Below are positions 3,906 through 6,214 of a stretch of 6,214 bases of DNA, in pieces. This DNA is from Candidatus Zixiibacteriota bacterium (GTDB taxonomy: Bacteria > Zixibacteria > MSB-5A5 > GN15 > JAAZOE01). The DNA lies in contig JAQVRW010000189.1 in NCBI GenBank assembly GCA_028700875.1, positions 1 to 6,214 of the forward strand. The letters run 5' to 3'. The notes under the pieces were generated by a model. That model searched no databases. It had not been told where the DNA came from and saw nothing but the letters and a program-made list of their open reading frames with translations. Positions within the stretch are counted from its first letter, which is position 1. Every line of letters starts with the position of its first letter. The position numbers and the translations under genes are program-made.

Positions 3906-6200
3906 TTAGCGAGACACCGGTTCTTCGGCCGGTTCTTCGGAAGATGATTCCGGAGAAGATTCGGGGTATGATACCACCTTGCATTTGGGGCAATAGAAAT
4001 GGAAGCCCTTGGCCTTGGTGGTCTTCTCGACGATATACGGGTTGCCGCAAGCCTTGCAGGGAGTGGCAACCGGTTTGTCCCACGATACGAAATCGCATTT
4101 GGGGTACTTACTGCAACCATAGAAGGTCTTGCCGCCCCGTCCGCGACGTTCCACCACCTGGCCCTCGCAGCCTTCCTTGGGGCAGGCCACGCCGGTGGTC
4201 AACGACTTGGTGTTCTTGCAGTCGGGATAATTGGTACAACCCAAAAATTTGCCGAACCGGCCGGTCTTGACCTGCATCGGGGCGCCGCACTTTTCGCAGA
4301 CCTCGTCGGTGGTGACGGATTCTTGCTCGCCGTTCAGCGGTTTGGTGCTCTTGCATTCGGGGTACCCGCTGCAGGCGAGGAATCGCCCGTTGCGTCCCCA
4401 CTTGATCACCATCGGCTGGCCGCACTTATCGCAGACCTCATCGGTCTTTTCCACCAACGAAGCCTTGATCGCCTTGGCCTTGCCGTTGACCTTGGATAGA
4501 GTCGCGGCGAACGGCTGATAGAAATCGTTGAGAACCTTGGTCCATTCGACCTTACCCTCTTCGATCTCGTCCAGCTCTTCTTCCATCAACGCCGTGAAGG
4601 AGACATCGAACAGCTTCTGGAAATGGTCAACGAGAATCTTGGTGACGGCGAAACCGAGTTCTGTCGGGATCAGCCGCCGTTCGGTCAGATCGACATACTT
4701 GCGCTGTTTGAGGGTATAGATGATCTGGGCGTAGGTCGAGGGACGCCCGATTCCTTGCGCTTCCAGTTCCTTCACCAACGAGGCCTCGGAGAACCGGGGC
4801 AGAGGCTTGGTGAAATGCTGACTGGGGTCGAACTTGTCGGCTTTAAGCTTTTCCCCTTTTTCCAACGGCGGAATTTCCGCTTTCCCGTCGCCGTTGCCAT
4901 TGCCGTTTCCGTTGCCGTTGGAATCGCTTTCCTTGTACAGCTTGAGATACCCGTCGAAACGAAGGTTTTGCGAGGACGCCCGGAAGAGATATTTGCCGGC
5001 GTTGATGTCGACCGACACGGTGTCATATTCGGCCGCTTCCATCTGCGAGGCGATGAACCGATCCCAGATCAGGTTGTAGAGGGCGTTCTGATCCTTGGTC
5101 AGAGACTTCTTTATCTTATCGGGCGCGTATTCGAGATAGGTCGGACGGATAGCCTCGTGAGCATCCTGGGCCGACTTCTTGGTCTTGTACATACGAGGCG
5201 ACGACGGCAGATATTTCTTGCCGAATACCTGCTGGATATAATTGCGCGCCTCCATGACCGCCTCCGGCTCCACTCGAACCGAGTCGGTACGCATGTAGGT
5301 AATCAGACCGACTGTCCCGGCTTCGACGTTGAGGTCGACGCCTTCGTACAGGGCCTGGGCGATCCGCATGGTCTTTTGCGGCGCGAAATACAGTTTGGTG
5401 GCCGCTTCCTGCTGAAGCGTGGAGGTGATAAACGGCGGAGGAGGAGTCCGTTTCTTGGAGCCGATCTTGATGTCGGCGACTTCGAATTTTTCCTTGCGCA
5501 GTTCGGCGACCGCTTTGTCGGCCGCAGCCTTATCATTCAACTCCGGCTTTTCGCCGTCGATCTTGGCCAGCCTGGCGGGAAACGTCCGGCCGTCATCCTT
5601 GGCCAGAAGCGCATCGATTTCCCAGTATTCCTGAGGGACAAAATTGCGGACTTCCTCTTCCCGTTCGCAGATTATCCGCAGGGCGACCGATTGAACCCGT
5701 CCGGCCGAAAGGCCTCGGGCGACGGTCTGCCACAGGAAAGGAGAGACTTTATAGCCGACGATCCGATCGAGAATCCGGCGCGCCTGCTGGGCGTTGACCA
5801 GATCGATATCGATTTCGCGGGCGTGATCGAAGGCCTCGGTGACGGCCTTCTTGGTGATTGCGTTAAAAGCGATCCTGCTGACTTTGCCGCCGATTTTGGC
5901 CGTTTTGAAACTATTGGCCACGTGCCAGGCAATCGCCTCCCCTTCGCGGTCGGGGTCGGGGGCCAGATAGACATGCTCCGCCTTTTTTGCCGCGGCACGC
6001 AGGTCTTTGAGCACCTTGTCCTTGCCCTCGATAACCACGTACTCGGGGGCGAAATCATTTTCCACATCGACCCCGATGCGGGATTTGGGCAGATCGATGA
6101 CATGCCCGATGGTGGCCATGATGTCGAAGTCGCGCCCCAGAAACTTCTTGAGCGTCTTTGACTTGGCCGGTGACTCAACTATCAGCAGGTTTTTTGCCAT
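3906..6200 (-). CDS. topA: DNA topoisomerase I (type IA)
   Basis: Type IA topoisomerase that relaxes negatively supercoiled DNA through a transient 5'-phosphotyrosine link. The 764-residue chain starts MAKNLLIVESPAK. The TOPRIM domain (about 1-115) shows Glu9 and the metal-binding PDPDREGEA motif, with Asp82, Asp84 and Glu86. The catalytic core follows, with ARGLSAGRVQSVALR at 161-175, nucleophile Tyr302 and Arg304 in GLITYMRTDS, DAHEAIRPT at 346-354, and GIGRPSTYA at 483-491. Four C-terminal zinc-ribbon modules have cysteines at 590/593/610/616, 635/638/655/661, 673/678/696/702 and 715/718/737/740. A Ser/Glu/Pro-rich tail (745-764) ends the protein. Residues 428-439 are an Asn-Gly repeat in a linker that is usually variable and often acidic in this family. 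The ATG at 6200 fits the family N-terminus. Upstream, only a weak purine-rich GGGAAA is visible, and any promoter lies outside the window. Confidence 0.98.
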   Translation of the reverse strand: MAKNLLIVESPAKSKTLKKFLGRDFDIMATIGHVIDLPKSRIGVDVENDFAPEYVVIEGKDKVLKDLRAAAKKAEHVYLAPDPDREGEAIAWHVANSFKTAKIGGKVSRIAFNAITKKAVTEAFDHAREIDIDLVNAQQARRILDRIVGYKVSPFLWQTVARGLSAGRVQSVALRIICEREEEVRNFVPQEYWEIDALLAKDDGRTFPARLAKIDGEKPELNDKAAADKAVAELRKEKFEVADIKIGSKKRTPPPPFITSTLQQEAATKLYFAPQKTMRIAQALYEGVDLNVEAGTVGLITYMRTDSVRVEPEAVMEARNYIQQVFGKKYLPSSPRMYKTKKSAQDAHEAIRPTYLEYAPDKIKKSLTKDQNALYNLIWDRFIASQMEAAEYDTVSVDINAGKYLFRASSQNLRFDGYLKLYKESDSNGNGNGNGNGDGKAEIPPLEKGEKLKADKFDPSQHFTKPLPRFSEASLVKELEAQGIGRPSTYAQIIYTLKQRKYVDLTERRLIPTELGFAVTKILVDHFQKLFDVSFTALMEEELDEIEEGKVEWTKVLNDFYQPFAATLSKVNGKAKAIKASLVEKTDEVCDKCGQPMVIKWGRNGRFLACSGYPECKSTKPLNGEQESVTTDEVCEKCGAPMQVKTGRFGKFLGCTNYPDCKNTKSLTTGVACPKEGCEGQVVERRGRGGKTFYGCSKYPKCDFVSWDKPVATPCKACGNPYIVEKTTKAKGFHFYCPKCKVVSYPESSPESSSEEPAEEPVSR
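3917..3940. repeat. 12-bp perfect tandem duplication in the topA tail
   Basis: CCGGTTCTTCGG occurs twice in direct succession (3917-3928 and 3929-3940). In topA it encodes the repeated Glu-Glu-Pro portion of the tail, inside an unstructured acidic extension after the last zinc ribbon. The length is a multiple of three, so the frame is kept. It looks like a slippage or duplication product in a tolerant region. Confidence 0.75.
4884..4919 (-). repeat. Asn-Gly hexanucleotide repeat inside topA
   Basis: Six consecutive six-base units encode five Asn-Gly pairs followed by Asp-Gly (TopA residues 428-439). The units vary at third positions (AAC/AAT, GGC/GGA/GGG), so this is an aged repeat. It sits between the conserved FDGYLKLY segment and PPLEKGEKL, a known variable linker of bacterial TopA. 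Confidence 0.75.
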
Positions 6201-6214
6201 TATTCATTTCCCGG

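Noticed and set aside
3740..4120. Open frame spanning the topA 3' end and the intergenic gap
   Set aside because: It runs through the terminator and palindromes, overlaps the conserved zinc-ribbon region of topA in another frame and has no family resemblance.
4623..6161. Long open frame of 512 codons antisense to topA
   Set aside because: It lies opposite conserved topA codons and its translation resembles no known family. It is the usual by-product of codon bias in GC-rich DNA.

Overview
The window looks like a chromosomal housekeeping segment from a free-living, moderately GC-rich bacterium (by eye in the high 50s % GC). It holds four complete genes on the minus strand, in transcription order topA, xerC, hslV, hslU, and one plus-strand gene for a small LiaF-like membrane protein that converges on hslU. 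No gene is visibly broken. The order topA-(trmFO)-xerC-hslV-hslU is best known from Bacillus and other Firmicutes (codV/codW/codX, followed by codY). Here trmFO and codY are absent. HslV keeps a true N-terminal-nucleophile threonine after a short propeptide. The DUF5668/LiaF-type neighbour also occurs in FCB-group and candidate-phylum bacteria (for example Zixibacteria-like lineages). I favour such a lineage over a classical Firmicute or gammaproteobacterium, but this is inference without a search.

Layout. 7-540 (+): a two-helix membrane protein with repeated FIGD motifs. 541-701: a convergent intergenic region full of hairpins, with a probable bidirectional terminator at 630-680. 702-2090 (-): hslU, the AAA+ unfoldase. 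2093-2632 (-): hslV, its threonine protease partner. 2641-3600 (-): xerC-type tyrosine recombinase, GTG start. 3601-3905: a 305-bp non-coding gap holding a candidate xerC promoter, a pair of inverted REP-like hairpins (REPIN/BIME-like), a third long palindrome and the topA terminator. 3906-6200 (-): topA, complete, with four zinc-ribbon modules.

How the genes work together. TopA relaxes negative supercoils. XerC resolves chromosome dimers. HslVU is an ATP-dependent two-component protease. xerC, hslV and hslU are tightly packed (gaps of 8 and 2 bp, each with a Shine-Dalgarno sequence overlapping the preceding stop region), so they are very probably co-transcribed and translationally coupled. 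topA ends in its own intrinsic terminator, and a promoter-like sequence lies directly before xerC, so topA and xerC-hslVU are probably separate transcription units.

I do not see a novel multi-gene system. The most interesting non-gene signal is the pair of inverted 30-nt hairpin units at 3674-3703 and 3761-3790. They share flanks and stem-loop geometry, while three stem base pairs differ by compensatory changes.
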